From positions 310,001-374,000 of the forward strand of contig NZ_BMBA01000004.1 in the NCBI RefSeq assembly GCF_017312485.1: a DNA stretch of 64,000 bases. The letters run 5' to 3'. Position numbers and translations under genes: made by a program. This document shows positions 41,042-50,283 of the stretch, piece after piece (positions within the stretch are counted from its first letter, which is position 1; every line of letters begins with the position of its first letter). Origin of the DNA: Clostridium zeae (GTDB taxonomy: Bacteria; Bacillota; Clostridia; Clostridiales; Clostridiaceae). Below the pieces are notes generated by a model. It saw nothing but the letters and a program-made list of their open reading frames with translations. It searched no databases and was not told the origin of the DNA.

Positions 41042-41632
41042 TTATAGCAGAAAATCCGTTTTATCGTCTTCAGTAATTTCTCTAATCACTTTACATGGAA
41101 CACCTGCTGCTATTACATTTGCTGGAATGCTTTTTGTTACAACACTTCCTGAACCAATAATTGTGTTATCCCCGATAATAACCCCTTGATTTATATGAAC
41201 ACCTGCCCCAATCCATACATTATTTCCAATCTTAACTTTCTTCGCATAACAAGCTCCAGCAGCTCTTTCCTGTGCATTCATCGCATGATTTGAGGTATAG
41301 ATTCCAACTCTCGGACCAAATAACACGTTATCTCCTATCTCAATACCACCACCGTCGAGCATTACGCAATCAAAGTTTTCATAAAAATTATCGCCAATAG
41401 AAATGTTATAGCCAAATTCACATCTAAAAGTAGGTTCAAAGTGTACTCCTTTTCCTACCTTGTTTAATAACTTTTCTAATATAGCCTCCCTTTCTTTTGA
41501 TGATTTTCCAAAGCTATTGTTATACTCATTTGTAATAAAGACAGTTTTTTCTCTTGCTTCTATCAGTTCTCTTGTTAAATCATTATACATTGCTCCGCTT
41601 AGAATAAATTGTCTTTGCTCTTCTAGATTCAA
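41042..41632 (-). CDS. maa: Maltose/galactoside O-acetyltransferase, hexapeptide-repeat
   Basis: A 196-aa left-handed beta-helix acetyltransferase. The N-terminal mac domain (FILSGAMYNDLTRELIEARE) is followed by hexapeptide repeats (FRCEFGYNISIGDNFYENFD, GIEIGDNVLFGPRVGIYTSN with catalytic His after it, VWIGAGVHINQGVIIGDNTI). It O-acetylates free sugars such as maltose, glucose or galactosides. The start is TTG at 41632, 9 bases after AAGGAGC. An intact junction repeat lies 18 bases upstream. Confidence 0.88.
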   Translation of the reverse strand: MNLEEQRQFILSGAMYNDLTRELIEAREKTVFITNEYNNSFGKSSKEREAILEKLLNKVGKGVHFEPTFRCEFGYNISIGDNFYENFDCVMLDGGGIEIGDNVLFGPRVGIYTSNHAMNAQERAAGACYAKKVKIGNNVWIGAGVHINQGVIIGDNTIIGSGSVVTKSIPANVIAAGVPCKVIREITEDDKTDFLL

Positions 41633-41649
41633 GTCAATTCGCTCCTTCT

Positions 41650-41690
41650 CAAATTACTATTTATAGATAAACTACTTCATATTAGAATTT
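41650..41690 (-). repeat. Cassette-junction repeat, outlying copy
   Basis: CAAATTACTATTTAT is exact. The right half is ATATTAGAATTT. It lies between the SDR gene and the sugar acetyltransferase gene, 20 kb from the main array but in the same orientation to the genes. Confidence 0.65.
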
Positions 41691-41758
41691 ATTAAATATT
41701 TATCATATATACCTTTCAGGGATTCCATTCATCCCAAAGTAGGAAAATACTAATATTC

Positions 41759-42523
41759 CTAAATATACTTTTCAATTCTCTTAACCCAAATACTCATAAT
41801 AAATTTTTGTGGAAGTACTTTAGATAGAAGATGCAGGTACTTTACACACAATGTACAAACTGACATATCCTTTCCTCTTTTTGCGTCTTTCATAGCTTTT
41901 ATTGCAACCCTTTCTGCTGAAACAATACCATCAAACTTCACCTTAATGCCGTTTATTTCTTTCATCAATAACTCTGTATCAACCCAGCTCGGACACACCG
42001 CTGTTACTGTAATACCAGTCTTTTTCAATTCTATATTTAATGCTCTAGAGTAAGCTCTTTCAAACACCTTAGTTGACGCATATAAATTAAGATATGGTAA
42101 TGGCTGAAAAGATGATGCAGAGGATATGTTAAGTATCCTACTTTCCTTTTTCATATATGGAATACATAAGTTACATAGAATAGCTAGTGCACTGCAATTT
42201 ATCTTAATAGTATCTTCAATTTCTTTTATCGCAAAATCATCATAAGTTCCCATTTTTGCAACTCCAGCATTATTTATTAAAAATGCTATAACTGGTTTTT
42301 GTTGTTCTAACATTTTACCTATGGAAATTAACTCTTCTGTTTTAGATAAGTCCTTTGAAATAGTGACTACTTTATTTCCTAATTCACCCTTTAAAGCAGC
42401 AAGCTTTTCTTGATTTCTCGCTATTGCCCAGACTTCGTCTACTTTTTCTTGAATCAATAATTTGGTAAATTCTTTTCCGATACCACCACTTGCTCCTGTA
42501 ACAATTGCAATTCTCTTTTCCAT
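41759..42523 (-). CDS. Short-chain dehydrogenase/reductase
   Basis: A 254-aa classical SDR: AIVTGASGGIGKEFTKLLIQ (NAD(P)-binding TGxxxGxG), LINNAGVAKMG (NNAG), NISSASSF (Ser) and YASTKVFERAYS (YxxxK), so the catalytic set is complete. The C-terminal ~60 residues (KYLHLLSKVLPQKFIMSIWV) are hydrophobic and suggest membrane association, as in members acting on lipids or steroids. GGGGAGAAGG precedes the ATG. Confidence 0.88.
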   Translation of the reverse strand: MEKRIAIVTGASGGIGKEFTKLLIQEKVDEVWAIARNQEKLAALKGELGNKVVTISKDLSKTEELISIGKMLEQQKPVIAFLINNAGVAKMGTYDDFAIKEIEDTIKINCSALAILCNLCIPYMKKESRILNISSASSFQPLPYLNLYASTKVFERAYSRALNIELKKTGITVTAVCPSWVDTELLMKEINGIKVKFDGIVSAERVAIKAMKDAKRGKDMSVCTLCVKYLHLLSKVLPQKFIMSIWVKRIEKYI

Positions 42524-42679
42524 ACCCTTCTCCCCACATAATTAGTTTTTAATATCATATGATACAATATTTAACGAATATAATTTTACAATCATTTATA
42601 AAGACCAATAAGCTACAATTTAACAAATTGGAATATATATTTCAATTATACATAGACGGATATTTAGACTCATAACCAC

Positions 42680-43150
42680 TTAACCTTTACGACTATTTTT
42701 TATTTTCATAGCAAATTCTTCGGCTTTTTTTAAATCCGTATCATTTGGTCTTCCTTTATTTAATCCACCAAATATATACTTTGTAAAATGATAGTCCATA
42801 AAGCCCTTACAGCAAAAATGTCCAATTACCTCAAAGCCTTTTTCAACTAACATTTTATAAAGAGTTTTATGAAAATTTTCTACTGGAACAGTAGCTGTTG
42901 AAAAAATGAAGGCTTTTTTATCAACTTGTTTATTAATTTTATTAACTAAATTTAATATACTTTTATGATGTGCTCCATCGTATATGCCAGAGCCAAAACC
43001 AATCAAGTCATATTCATCTATATTTTCAATACTAAAATCTTTTGGCTCTATGACTTCTGCCACCAATATATTTCCAATTACATTTGCAATTTTAATGGTA
43101 TTCTTGTGATGTATTGAAGTACAAACTATCAAAGCTTTACTACCTTCCAT
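42680..43150 (-). CDS. Flavodoxin-domain protein
   Basis: A 156-aa flavodoxin-fold protein: ALIVCTSIHHKNTIKIANVI forms the FMN phosphate loop, YDLIGFGSGIYDGAHHKSIL the 50s loop, and AFIFSTATVPVENFHKTLY the 90s loop. It carries electrons or belongs to flavodoxin_5-type domains (as in protoporphyrinogen oxidase HemG-like proteins). AAGGAGGAG precedes the ATG. A copy of the 26-kb terminator element lies upstream at 43225-43350. Confidence 0.8.
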   Translation of the reverse strand: MEGSKALIVCTSIHHKNTIKIANVIGNILVAEVIEPKDFSIENIDEYDLIGFGSGIYDGAHHKSILNLVNKINKQVDKKAFIFSTATVPVENFHKTLYKMLVEKGFEVIGHFCCKGFMDYHFTKYIFGGLNKGRPNDTDLKKAEEFAMKIKNSRKG

Positions 43151-43224
43151 CTTACTCCTCCTTATCTTGCATTTTTGACCTCACACTACAAATTAAATAA
43201 ACAATCCTTATCTCACATTTATTT

Positions 43225-43350
43225 ACAAATATGCATTTATTTAATTATATACTACACCTATAGAATTATTCAAATATCTAGAAGAATTGTACAAACGAAA
43301 AAGCAGTATAACCACTACCTCAAATAGTATTTATACTGCTCATTTATATT
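43225..43350 (-). terminator. Terminator within the second copy of the duplicated element
   Basis: AGCAGTATAA (43302-43311) pairs with TTATACTGCT (43331-43340), and TTTTTCG follows on the minus strand. It ends the response regulator gene. The hairpin and flanking ~100 bases match 26237-26395. Confidence 0.7.
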
Positions 43351-43369
43351 TAAATATATCTCATTAATC

Positions 43370-43993
43370 CTAAAAATTCTTCAAATAAAATATAGCCAAT
43401 TGCGTCCTATCTCTAAGGCTCAGCTTCTCTAGAATATTGGTTATATAATTTCTTACAGTTCCCTCACCTAGAAAAAGCTTTTCTGCTATTTCCTTATTGG
43501 ACATTCCTTCAGCGATTAAAGCTAAGGTCTCAAATTCTCTTTCAGACAGTCCAAAGCTTGAAGGCTTGTTTTTCTTTTCTTCTTTAAGCATGCCTGTAAT
43601 TGAGTTAATTATATCTTTTTCAAACACTGCATTTCCTTTGAACACAGTCCTAAGGCTATCAATAATACTATCTGAGGATTGATTTTTTAGTATGTAACCT
43701 TCAGCTCCATTTACCACAGCTTCTCTTATATATTCATCATCCTTAAAAGTAGTCAGCACTACTACTTTTATATCCTGAAAGCTTTCTTTTATAAGCTTTG
43801 TTCCAAGGACTCCATCCATAATAGGCATTCGTATGTCCATAAGTACGATATCTGGCTGCTCTACCTTACAAAGTTCAAAGGCTTCCATGCCGTTTTTTGC
43901 TGTCCCGATTACCTCCATGTCTGTTTCAAGATCTATAAGCAGCTTTAAGCTGTCTCTGATTAAACCGTCATCATCAACTATTATTACCTTCAT
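43370..43993 (-). CDS. NarL/LuxR-type response regulator
   Basis: A 207-aa regulator. The receiver domain shows IIVDDDGLIRDSLKLLID, the phospho-acceptor Asp in PDIVLMDIRMPIMDGV (about residue 54), VVVLTTFKDD and ILKNQSS (Lys). The C-terminal LuxR helix-turn-helix is LSEREFETLALIAEGMSNKE and GTVRNYITNILEKL. The gene overlaps the kinase gene by 20 bases. Its output is likely the ABC exporter operon upstream. Confidence 0.93.
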   Translation of the reverse strand: MKVIIVDDDGLIRDSLKLLIDLETDMEVIGTAKNGMEAFELCKVEQPDIVLMDIRMPIMDGVLGTKLIKESFQDIKVVVLTTFKDDEYIREAVVNGAEGYILKNQSSDSIIDSLRTVFKGNAVFEKDIINSITGMLKEEKKNKPSSFGLSEREFETLALIAEGMSNKEIAEKLFLGEGTVRNYITNILEKLSLRDRTQLAIFYLKNF

Positions 43994-45074
43994 TTAATTC
44001 TTCCCCCTTATCTTTTTCAAGTGGAATTACATAAAGTATTATAAAACCATTTTCTCCGCTGAAGGAAACTGTCCCTCCAAGGTTTTTGATCCTTTCTCTT
44101 ATACCCATTAGCCCAAAGCCCTCTTTAAGGCTTGCACACCCTTCTCCATCATCTTTTATATACACTCTTACAGCCTTATCCATAACATCAATTTTAATAT
44201 CTATAGCAGTTGCCTTTGAATATTTATAGGCATTTGTTAGCGCTTCTTTAATATCTGAACTTATAGTTTCAAGAACATTTGCTGGAAGGCTTTTAAAATC
44301 TCCTGAATGTTTAAAGTTTACTGTGCAATAAATAAAATTATTAATAATGCTTTCTATATACTCCAGTCCCATTGGACTGCTTGGCTTAATGTTATGAACT
44401 GTATTTCTCATAACATCTAAGGAATCAGATAATCTTCTGATGGAGTCCTCAAGAAGGCTATCAGACTTTTCCTCATCCCTAGTCTTCAGTTTTTGCACTA
44501 CCTGTAGTTGAAGCAAAATCCCTGCAAGACTATGTCCTACGGTATCATGAATCTCCCTTGCGATCCTATTTCTCTCTCTAATTTCTGCGATATAAGCCGC
44601 CTCTTTAGCTGAGTTTAAAAGCTTTTGCTTTGCAGCTTCAAGCTCATACCTATATCTTCTTTCATTATCATAAGTTTCTTTAAAAGAACTTATATTATTA
44701 CTAAACTTTAAGGTGAGATATCCAACTATGAAAGCCATAAAGATTAGAACTAATATCTCTATACTACTATTGAGCCCTGAAAAGTAAATAGCGAGCAATG
44801 CTGTTGGCAAAGCAAAGTACCTAAAGTCTTTACTTCCTGCATCATATGCAATGAGGGAATATAAAAAGGTAAAATTATAACTGTATGTACATCCAACTGT
44901 TATAACTATAGCTTCTATTATAAGAATCTGCCAAGTAACCTTGTATTTATGCTTAAATATATTAACAGCAGCTATTAAAAGAAGCACTGAAACTTCAAGA
45001 GCTGATGCATTTCTTTGAATTATAAACTTGCCTATGACTGCTGCAAAAATTAATATCCTAATTAAGTACTCCAT
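43974..45074 (-). CDS. Sensor histidine kinase, HisKA_3 (DesK/LiaS-like)
   Basis: A 366-aa kinase. About five hydrophobic segments occupy residues 1-120 with no large outer domain, then a coiled coil (ERRYRYELEAAKQKLLNSAK) and the HisKA_3 box RNRIAREIHDTVGHSLAGIL with the phospho-His. The ATPase part has EALTNAYKYSKAT, DDGEGC and GFGLMGIRERI. I choose the ATG at 45074 because AGGTGAGG precedes it; a start 11 codons earlier is possible. This intramembrane-sensing type often responds to membrane-active antibiotics and drives ABC-2 exporters like those at 46515-49723. Confidence 0.9.
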   Translation of the reverse strand: MEYLIRILIFAAVIGKFIIQRNASALEVSVLLLIAAVNIFKHKYKVTWQILIIEAIVITVGCTYSYNFTFLYSLIAYDAGSKDFRYFALPTALLAIYFSGLNSSIEILVLIFMAFIVGYLTLKFSNNISSFKETYDNERRYRYELEAAKQKLLNSAKEAAYIAEIRERNRIAREIHDTVGHSLAGILLQLQVVQKLKTRDEEKSDSLLEDSIRRLSDSLDVMRNTVHNIKPSSPMGLEYIESIINNFIYCTVNFKHSGDFKSLPANVLETISSDIKEALTNAYKYSKATAIDIKIDVMDKAVRVYIKDDGEGCASLKEGFGLMGIRERIKNLGGTVSFSGENGFIILYVIPLEKDKGEELNEGNNS

Positions 45075-45199
45075 ATTCCTCACCTTTTTAAGATCTTCTT
45101 TATTCATATTGGTGCATAACTTTATCTTAGGCTATGATATTGTATAGTGTTGATAATTTTATATATACTTTACGAAAATTGTATATTTAATTATTTTTC

Positions 45200-45685
45200 T
45201 TAATATAGAATCATAACCCCAAATTCAATTTTTCCAAACTCCGATATACTTTCAAAAGAATATACCTTTTTGAAACCTACTCGTTGATATACTTTTATTG
45301 CACGTTGATTAAAATTTGCTACTGTCAAACGAAATTTTTTTGCTGATAGTTTATTTCGTGCAAAATTTAACCCACTATTAAAAAACTTTTCCCCTAACCC
45401 TTGACCACACAAGTTCGGTTTTATTCCCAAACCAATATCTGTAATATCTTTCAAATCATAAGCACCAAACTGATTTCCTGCTGGTACTTGAGCAGCTTCA
45501 CCAAAGCAATAATACCCTACAAGATTATTTTCTATGTCTAAAGCTGAATAATAATAACCATTAAGAAGTTCCTTTATACAATTCTCACTTTCATCCATAC
45601 TATAAATTGAATAAGGTTCTTTATAAATCCATTTTGAAATTTGTTTTGCTTCCTCATAATTCATTTGTTTTATATTTAGTTTCAT
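45200..45685 (-). CDS. GNAT N-acetyltransferase
   Basis: A 161-aa GNAT: EAKQISKWIYKEPYSIYSMD, NNLVGYYCFGEAAQVPAG, IGLGIKPNLCGQGLGEKFFN (acetyl-CoA loop) and FNQRAIKVYQRVGFKKVYSF. It has TGGGAG before the ATG. With the next gene it separates the exporter operon from the two-component system. Confidence 0.85.
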   Translation of the reverse strand: MKLNIKQMNYEEAKQISKWIYKEPYSIYSMDESENCIKELLNGYYYSALDIENNLVGYYCFGEAAQVPAGNQFGAYDLKDITDIGLGIKPNLCGQGLGEKFFNSGLNFARNKLSAKKFRLTVANFNQRAIKVYQRVGFKKVYSFESISEFGKIEFGVMILY

Positions 45686-45723
45686 AATAAATCTCCCATT
45701 ATTTAAAATAAAGTAATATAAAA

Positions 45724-46230
45724 TTATTCAATAGCCATCTCGTATCTATATTCATCTAGTTTTTTACCAATAGTTATTTCCTTGACTGTTCCATCATGTC
45801 TAAAGCCAATTTTTTCATAGAATTTTCTTGCCCTTATATTTTCTTCAAGAACCCATAAGGTAACTCGCTTATAATTTCTTTTCTTTAATTCATTTAGACC
45901 CCATTTAATTAATTCAGAACCTATTCCAATACTCCAATGTTCTGGTAGTAAATATATACCCCATATTTCACCACAAGCATCATCTTTATCTGTATCTCTG
46001 CATCTTCCAATACATATAAATCCAGCTGCTACATCATCCTTAAGTATAATAGCGTCTTCTTCCTGCCTATTTGTCAGTGCCTTTTCAAAGTATTTTTCTC
46101 TCTTTTCAGCAGTAATATTTTCTAATACTTCATCTGGTACTATACCTTTATATGCAATCTTCCATGATCTTGAATGTATTTCTCCTAATATTTTAGCATC
46201 ATTTATTTCAGCATAACGAATTCTAATCAT
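45724..46230 (-). CDS. GNAT N-acetyltransferase
   Basis: A 168-aa GNAT: IRIRYAEINDAKILGEIHSR, WKIAYKGIVPDEVLENI, GIYLLPEHWSIGIGSELIKW (acetyl-CoA loop) and NIRARKFYEKIGFRHDG. The WKxAYxGIxPDxxL start is typical of small PaiA/YesJ-like acetyltransferases. The ATG at 46230 is used because GGGGGG precedes it. Confidence 0.88.
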   Translation of the reverse strand: MIRIRYAEINDAKILGEIHSRSWKIAYKGIVPDEVLENITAEKREKYFEKALTNRQEEDAIILKDDVAAGFICIGRCRDTDKDDACGEIWGIYLLPEHWSIGIGSELIKWGLNELKKRNYKRVTLWVLEENIRARKFYEKIGFRHDGTVKEITIGKKLDEYRYEMAIE

Positions 46231-46514
46231 AATAGCCCCCCATTTATTCAACATATCCTATGATTATTTAATTATGTAATTATTTTACTTATTTATATCG
46301 AATTTGTCTAATAAAAAAAGCATAAAATCACCTTATGTTTTAGTTTATTGTAAATGAAACAAAAGCTAAAAACACGTAGGTCAAATTATGCTTGAATTTA
46401 TTTTATTCCAATACCAACTATTATCAATGATATACTTCAGTTTAATCTACAATGCTTAGCTGTAATAATTTACTATAAGTCAACCCCTGCATCGGTCATT
46501 GGAATATAGCTTCA

Positions 46515-47624
46515 TTAAACATTTTCTGAGTATACCTTTCCCCAGGAAGAAATCATGAAAAATACTATTGTGAACAACAGAAGCACTCCAAGTTCCATAG
46601 TTACAGACGTTATTGATGAGGAAGTAAGTAGTTTATTTATACCATCTGTAAGCCAATATGCTGGCGTAAACTTTCCTATTGTTAGTAGCACATCAGGCAT
46701 ATATTCCTTTGGCCAGAAAAGACCACCCAACATGCCTATTAAAGTTGTTGCAACCATTCCTAAAGCTGCAGCTTGTTTAACATTTCTTGAAATGCTTCCT
46801 ATAGCAAGGGACAATGCAACACAGGTAGCAGCATAAAGTGCAAAAATAAGAAACATATTTATTTCTGTTGCTCCAAGCTGAACCTTATATACCCTTGTCA
46901 TGAACTGAAAAGCTACACTTATTTGCACAAGTAATACAAATAGGAAGCTTAAAATATTTTGCAGCATATAGCTTAAGTTTTTTAGAGGCGAAGCAAACAT
47001 TCGAATATAGGTATTATTTTTCTTGTCTTCAAGAATAAGATTAGTTGAGAAGGTTGCAAGTAAAAGCATGGTATAACCTAACAGTCCTAATGCAATCCTT
47101 TCTTTTTGACCATCTCCACCCTGAGCCCCAAAGATAATTGTTTCAGTTTTAAAATTACCTTTCTCATATTCCTTCATTGAAGAGTAAAATAGTTCTTTGT
47201 TTCCTTTTGTATTATTAGAAATATTCTTAGCTGCACTAATATAATTTTCTATATATAGCTTAACTGCAGAAGCTACATTTACCTCATCAGCTCTGTAGGT
47301 TTTAAGCTTCACATCCTTACCACTTAACATATCTTCCGTAAAACCTTTATCTATCACAATTCCATAGGCTAAGGATTTATTCATAATAGCTGTTTTCATA
47401 ATATCTTCAGACATAATGTCTACATCACTTTTTCCCTGAAGCCCTTTTATAAAGCTCTGAGTAAACTCTGTATTGTCCTTATCTACAACTCCTACATCTA
47501 CGGTGACTCCCTTTGTACCTAAGCTAAAAGCAACAATTATAAAAATTATTGGCGCCCCAAATATTATTACTCTATTTAATCTTCTCTTAAATATCCTTTT
47601 TAAATTTGTAAGAAAGATTGTCAT
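46515..47624 (-). CDS. ABC-2 exporter permease
   Basis: A 369-aa permease of the ABC-2 type. One N-terminal helix (RVIIFGAPIIFIIVAFSLG) is followed by an outer domain of ~150 residues (DVGVVDKDNTEFTQSFIKGL...) and five helices in the C-terminal half (LLGYTMLLLATFSTNLIL, LSFLFVLLVQISVAFQF, MFLIFALYAATCVALSLA and others). It overlaps the partner permease by 4 bases, which implies translational coupling. It forms the channel with the next gene. Confidence 0.9.
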   Translation of the reverse strand: MTIFLTNLKRIFKRRLNRVIIFGAPIIFIIVAFSLGTKGVTVDVGVVDKDNTEFTQSFIKGLQGKSDVDIMSEDIMKTAIMNKSLAYGIVIDKGFTEDMLSGKDVKLKTYRADEVNVASAVKLYIENYISAAKNISNNTKGNKELFYSSMKEYEKGNFKTETIIFGAQGGDGQKERIALGLLGYTMLLLATFSTNLILEDKKNNTYIRMFASPLKNLSYMLQNILSFLFVLLVQISVAFQFMTRVYKVQLGATEINMFLIFALYAATCVALSLAIGSISRNVKQAAALGMVATTLIGMLGGLFWPKEYMPDVLLTIGKFTPAYWLTDGINKLLTSSSITSVTMELGVLLLFTIVFFMISSWGKVYSENV

Positions 47625-48781
47625 CTTACACTCCTCCTTTCAACTGTGATAAAACATAGGAAAAACAGCGCTGAAAATGCCCAAAGCATTGCTATATACC
47701 CAAAAGTATTAAAGAAGTGAATATTTACACTGTAGTGATTTGAATATATCACATTGAACAAAGCAGCTTGAGGATAGAAGTTTGGTGAAAGATGCATAAA
47801 CACTGATTCACCTAAATCCCTAGTCAAAAGCACCGCATAGCCACCTGCACCGAAAGTAAAAACATTATTTAAAATGTTTAATATTCCTGAGGCCTTACTT
47901 CCGTTGCCCACAACCATAGCGACAAACATTCCAAATACAGTAGAAAATACTGCTGCACTTATAATAATAATTGCAATCATACCAAAGTTATTTCCCCAGT
48001 TTACTTTATAAACAAGTTTACTAAATACTATGATAATCACAGCTTTGATAAATATATCAAACACACAGCCTAGTATCTTTCCTGCTAACCTTTCATAAGG
48101 CTTTATAGGAGTTGCCTTAATTCTCACCGCCACATCATAAAAATAATCCTCCGAAATCACCTCACCAGCAAAGCCTGAAGAACTCATTATTGCTAACACA
48201 AGCATAGCTACTGCATAATAATCTATGCCTCTTGGAGAATTTCCTTCAGTAGAAAGTATATTTTCATCCACTGCATTGTACCTAGTATAACTAAGGCTAT
48301 TACTTGAATTAATCTTAGACACAGCCATTATTGTATTCCCTGCAGAGTTGTAGGCATCTATTATATTTTCAATCATTGTATTTTTAAAATCAGCATATTT
48401 TGTATTATAAATTTTAATATTTGTTTCTTCTCCAGACTTTATTTTTTCTGAATAATCCTGTGGTACATATATTAGAGAAAGTGCCTTTTTATCATTAACT
48501 AATTTTTCTCCTTCAGCTATTGAAGCTACCACCTTAACATTTAGTAATTCTTTAATCTCATCATTTTCAAGGAATCCTTCAAACTCTTTTCCAAAAGCTC
48601 CACTATCAAGATTGAGGTAACAAATATCAAGCTTATCTAATTTTGTACTCTGAAAACGGCTATCAAGAGCAGTTCCAAGTACAATAATCATAAGAATCGG
48701 CATCAATATAGAACTGAGTAAAGCTTTCTTGTCCCTTAAATTTCGCTCAATTGTATTTAGTGCTATATAGAATATATTCAT
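47621..48781 (-). CDS. ABC-2 exporter permease
   Basis: A 386-aa partner permease with the same layout: an N-terminal helix (ILMPILMIIVLGTALDSRF), a ~170-residue outer domain (DICYLNLDSGAFGKEFEGFL) and six C-terminal helices. The pair with an ATPase resembles YvfS-type or linearmycin/drug exporters. It lies 9 bases after the ATPase gene, within one operon. Confidence 0.9.
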   Translation of the reverse strand: MNIFYIALNTIERNLRDKKALLSSILMPILMIIVLGTALDSRFQSTKLDKLDICYLNLDSGAFGKEFEGFLENDEIKELLNVKVVASIAEGEKLVNDKKALSLIYVPQDYSEKIKSGEETNIKIYNTKYADFKNTMIENIIDAYNSAGNTIMAVSKINSSNSLSYTRYNAVDENILSTEGNSPRGIDYYAVAMLVLAIMSSSGFAGEVISEDYFYDVAVRIKATPIKPYERLAGKILGCVFDIFIKAVIIIVFSKLVYKVNWGNNFGMIAIIIISAAVFSTVFGMFVAMVVGNGSKASGILNILNNVFTFGAGGYAVLLTRDLGESVFMHLSPNFYPQAALFNVIYSNHYSVNIHFFNTFGYIAMLWAFSALFFLCFITVERRSVR

Positions 48782-48790
48782 GATTCCCCC

Positions 48791-49723
48791 CTAATCCCTT
48801 AACTTTCTTCCAGTAAGAGTTAAGAATACCCCTTCAAGGCTTGGCTTATCAACATCTATTCCTACTATTTCACTACTTGAATTGTTAATGGAATCTATTA
48901 TCCTGCTCAAGTTTTTGCTGCCTTTTTGAGATATCACCGTAAGTTTTCTATCCTCAAGTACGCAGTCCATAACACCTGATATTCTTTTAATCTGCTCGAT
49001 CATAGTATAATTGACATTTGAAAGAGTAACAGTTACTTTTTCATCTACATCTATTAGTGACTTTAACTCATCCTTGGTTCCTTTTGCTATGACCTTTCCA
49101 CGATCCATTATAGTTATATCAGAACACAGCTCCTCTATCTCCTCCATGTAGTGAGAGGTGTAGATAACTGTTGATCCGCTTTTATTAAGCTGCCTTACTG
49201 AATCTAATATGTGATTTCTTGATTGTGGATCTATTCCTACAGTAGGTTCATCCATTATTATAAGCTTTGGCTTATGAACAATGGCACAGGCTATATTGAG
49301 CCTTCTTTGCATACCACCAGAGTATTTATCTGGATAATCCTTTTTTCTATCTAAAAGTCCTGTGAATTCTAAAGCTTCTTCAACTCTTGATTTTAATATA
49401 CTACCTCTAAGTCCATAAAGCTTGCCAAAAAACTCTACATTTTCATAAGCTTTAAGATCATTAAAAATAGCAATATTCTGAGGAACTATACCAATATTCC
49501 TCTTAATCTCCATCTCATCCTTATCTAAACTTTTCCCAAAGATCTTTACCTCTCCACTATCTATTTTGCTTAGTCCCAAAATAGTATTGATAGTTGTAGT
49601 TTTACCTGCGCCATTTGGTCCAAGAAGTCCAAATATCTCTCCTTCTTTTATTGATAAACTTAAATTATCTACTGCAATAAAATCCTTATATCTTTTAACA
49701 AGATTATTAATCTCAACAATCAT
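48791..49723 (-). CDS. ABC exporter ATP-binding protein
   Basis: A 310-aa ATPase: Walker A GLLGPNGAGKTTTIN (about 34-48), Q-loop IGIVPQNIAIF, signature YSGGMQRRLNIA, Walker B PKLIIMDEPTVGIDP and switch His in YTSHYMEEIEEL. The C-terminal ~85 residues (DVDEKVTVTLSNVNYTMIEQ) are the extra domain of drug-exporter ATPases. GGGGG precedes the ATG. First gene of the exporter operon; a dyad at 49808 lies upstream. Confidence 0.93.
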   Translation of the reverse strand: MIVEINNLVKRYKDFIAVDNLSLSIKEGEIFGLLGPNGAGKTTTINTILGLSKIDSGEVKIFGKSLDKDEMEIKRNIGIVPQNIAIFNDLKAYENVEFFGKLYGLRGSILKSRVEEALEFTGLLDRKKDYPDKYSGGMQRRLNIACAIVHKPKLIIMDEPTVGIDPQSRNHILDSVRQLNKSGSTVIYTSHYMEEIEELCSDITIMDRGKVIAKGTKDELKSLIDVDEKVTVTLSNVNYTMIEQIKRISGVMDCVLEDRKLTVISQKGSKNLSRIIDSINNSSSEIVGIDVDKPSLEGVFLTLTGRKLRD

Positions 49724-49807
49724 CTTTTTATACCCCCAACATCTTTTTCTAATCTTATAATACGCTAATAGAGGTAATGAAAATAGTGAGTTAAATTACT
49801 TTCCAAT

Positions 49808-49821
49808 ATGACAAATGTCAT
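49808..49821. promoter_or_regulatory. Dyad upstream of the exporter operon
   Basis: ATGACAAATGTCAT is a palindrome (TGACA-AA-TGTCA core) about 85 bases before the ATPase start. It is a candidate site for the linked NarL-type regulator. No other support. Confidence 0.35.
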
Positions 49822-49831
49822 TTTGATGCAG

Positions 49832-49858
49832 AAAAAAAAGACACCTAAGTGTCTTTTT
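49832..49858. terminator. Intrinsic terminator after the 53-aa gene
   Basis: AAAAAAAAGACAC pairs with GTGTCTTTTT (minus: AAAAAGACAC...GTGTCTTTTTTTT). It lies at the stop codon of the small gene. Confidence 0.8.
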
Positions 49859-50018
49859 AGCTTTTAAAGCTTCCTTCCTTCTCCATAACCATGAAATAGA
49901 AGTCAGTACCAAATTCTTCATTAAATTTTAGTTCTAGTTCTCTTAAACGGCTAACTTGTTCGCCTTGCATATTTGCATATTCCATAGGCTTAAGCTTTTC
50001 TAAATATTGTTGCTCCAT
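49857..50018 (-). CDS. Small 53-aa soluble protein
   Basis: A short gene with an excellent site (GGGAGG, 8 bases before ATG) and its own terminator. The protein begins MEQQYLEKLKPMEYANMQGE and continues with a charged helix, VSRLRELELKFNEEF, and GTDFYFMVMEKEGSFKS. The composition is coding-like, and Tyr and Met are frequent. No family recognised. It may be a small regulator or a peptide of unknown role; it is read away from the 50-55 kb array. Confidence 0.6.
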   Translation of the reverse strand: MEQQYLEKLKPMEYANMQGEQVSRLRELELKFNEEFGTDFYFMVMEKEGSFKS

Positions 50019-50283
50019 AAAAAAAACCTCCCTTGAAATTTAATATGGAGAAATTATAGTTCTATGTGGCTTTGTTTTCAAGGGGGACGATCTCAAATTT
50101 GAATGCAAAACTGATGTTAATTTTAGCCATTTAGTTATTTGATTTCCATCATTAACTCTTTTAATAAAGGTTCTGTAAAAGAATAGCTTTTAAATTCAAT
50201 ATTATTAATTATAGCCAACATTGATAATTAACTTAAGACACAATTGTAATTGAACTATATACTAATCTAAAAAAGGCCTTATA

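Noticed and set aside
46255-46514. Terminator for the exporter operon around 46310-46340
   Set aside because: The possible stem (CATAA...TTATG next to an A-run) is too short to call.
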